Shown in pieces: positions 14,359-14,427 of a stretch of DNA of 14,427 bases. Each line of letters starts with the position of its first letter. Position 1 is the first letter of the stretch. A program made the position numbers and the translations under genes. The notes beneath the pieces were generated by a model. The model saw only the letters and a program-made list of their open reading frames with translations, was not told the DNA's origin and did not search any database. Source of the DNA: an uncultured Bacilli bacterium (GTDB lineage: Bacteria > Bacillota_I > Bacilli_A > RF39 > UBA660); contig CAKPDJ010000035.1 of assembly GCA_934148875.1 (NCBI GenBank), forward strand, positions 1-14,427, in the 5' to 3' direction.

Positions 14359-14382
14359 GAATAAAAATTTTAATTTTTATTC
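14359..14382 (-). terminator. AT-only hairpin, probable terminator of the upstream gene
   Basis: A perfect 10-bp inverted repeat GAATAAAAAT / ATTTTTATTC with a 4-nt loop is followed on the minus strand by TTTTG. It directly follows the likely stop codon of the gene entering at the right edge. The lack of G-C pairs in most of the stem makes it a weak terminator. Confidence 0.45.
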
Positions 14383-14427
14383 GCCTTGGTAGTTGCCTCC
14401 CAAGTTTCCTACTTCACAGATAGAGTA
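14377..14427 (-). CDS. C-terminal end of an unidentified gene (partial)
   Basis: Minus strand from the window edge reads YSICEVGNLGGNYQGE then TAA (14379-14377). The other two minus frames stop within about 18 nt. The residue mix is protein-like and a hairpin follows at once, so this is probably the 3' end of a gene whose body lies outside the window. Family not recognised; only 16 codons are visible. Confidence 0.4.
   Translation of the reverse strand, partial: YSICEVGNLGGNYQGE

Overview
The window is a strongly AT-rich stretch of a low-GC Gram-positive (Bacillota-type) chromosome. Strong AGGAGG-type Shine-Dalgarno sites, a XerC/D recombinase and a clostridial-type pyruvate phosphate dikinase point that way. 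TGA serves as a normal stop, for example for the radical SAM gene, the XRE-type gene and the 262-aa gene, which argues against a Mycoplasma-type code. All genes I can support lie on the minus strand, so transcription runs from high to low coordinates. I cannot name the species.

Right part (about 9.7-14.4 kb): housekeeping DNA. The tail of an unidentified gene enters at the right edge. A 262-aa protein of unknown function follows, coupled by an ATGA overlap to a XerC/D tyrosine recombinase. Then comes ppdK, with its own promoter and a rho-independent terminator.

Middle part (about 6.3-9.5 kb): accessory and partly decayed. An XRE-type HTH protein is coupled to a ParB-like gene that carries an in-frame TGA at codon 39. 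Next are a C-terminal acetate kinase fragment, an unknown 218-aa protein with a weak ADP-ribosyltransferase-like pattern, and a short HTH-WYL regulator with a good promoter. This looks like the scar of an integrative or plasmid-like element.

Left part (95-6254): the most interesting region, a very compact nine-gene operon with gaps or overlaps of 35 nt or less. In order of transcription it encodes a D12-type methyltransferase homologue with an altered catalytic motif, a phosphoribosyltransferase, a NUDIX hydrolase, a radical SAM enzyme with an extra Cys cluster, a thymidylate-kinase-like P-loop kinase, a DegT/DnrJ PLP aminotransferase, a VUT/YhhQ-type queuosine-precursor transporter, an NT5C-type HAD nucleotidase that apparently starts at ATT, and a second NUDIX hydrolase. 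A 34-nt imperfect palindrome overlaps the ribosome binding site of the first gene. Together the enzymes read as a pathway that imports or salvages a base, makes it a nucleotide, remodels it by radical and PLP chemistry, and phosphorylates or hydrolyses the products. The product is unknown. A modified nucleotide, a nucleoside-like metabolite, or a nucleotide-based defence or competition system are all possible.
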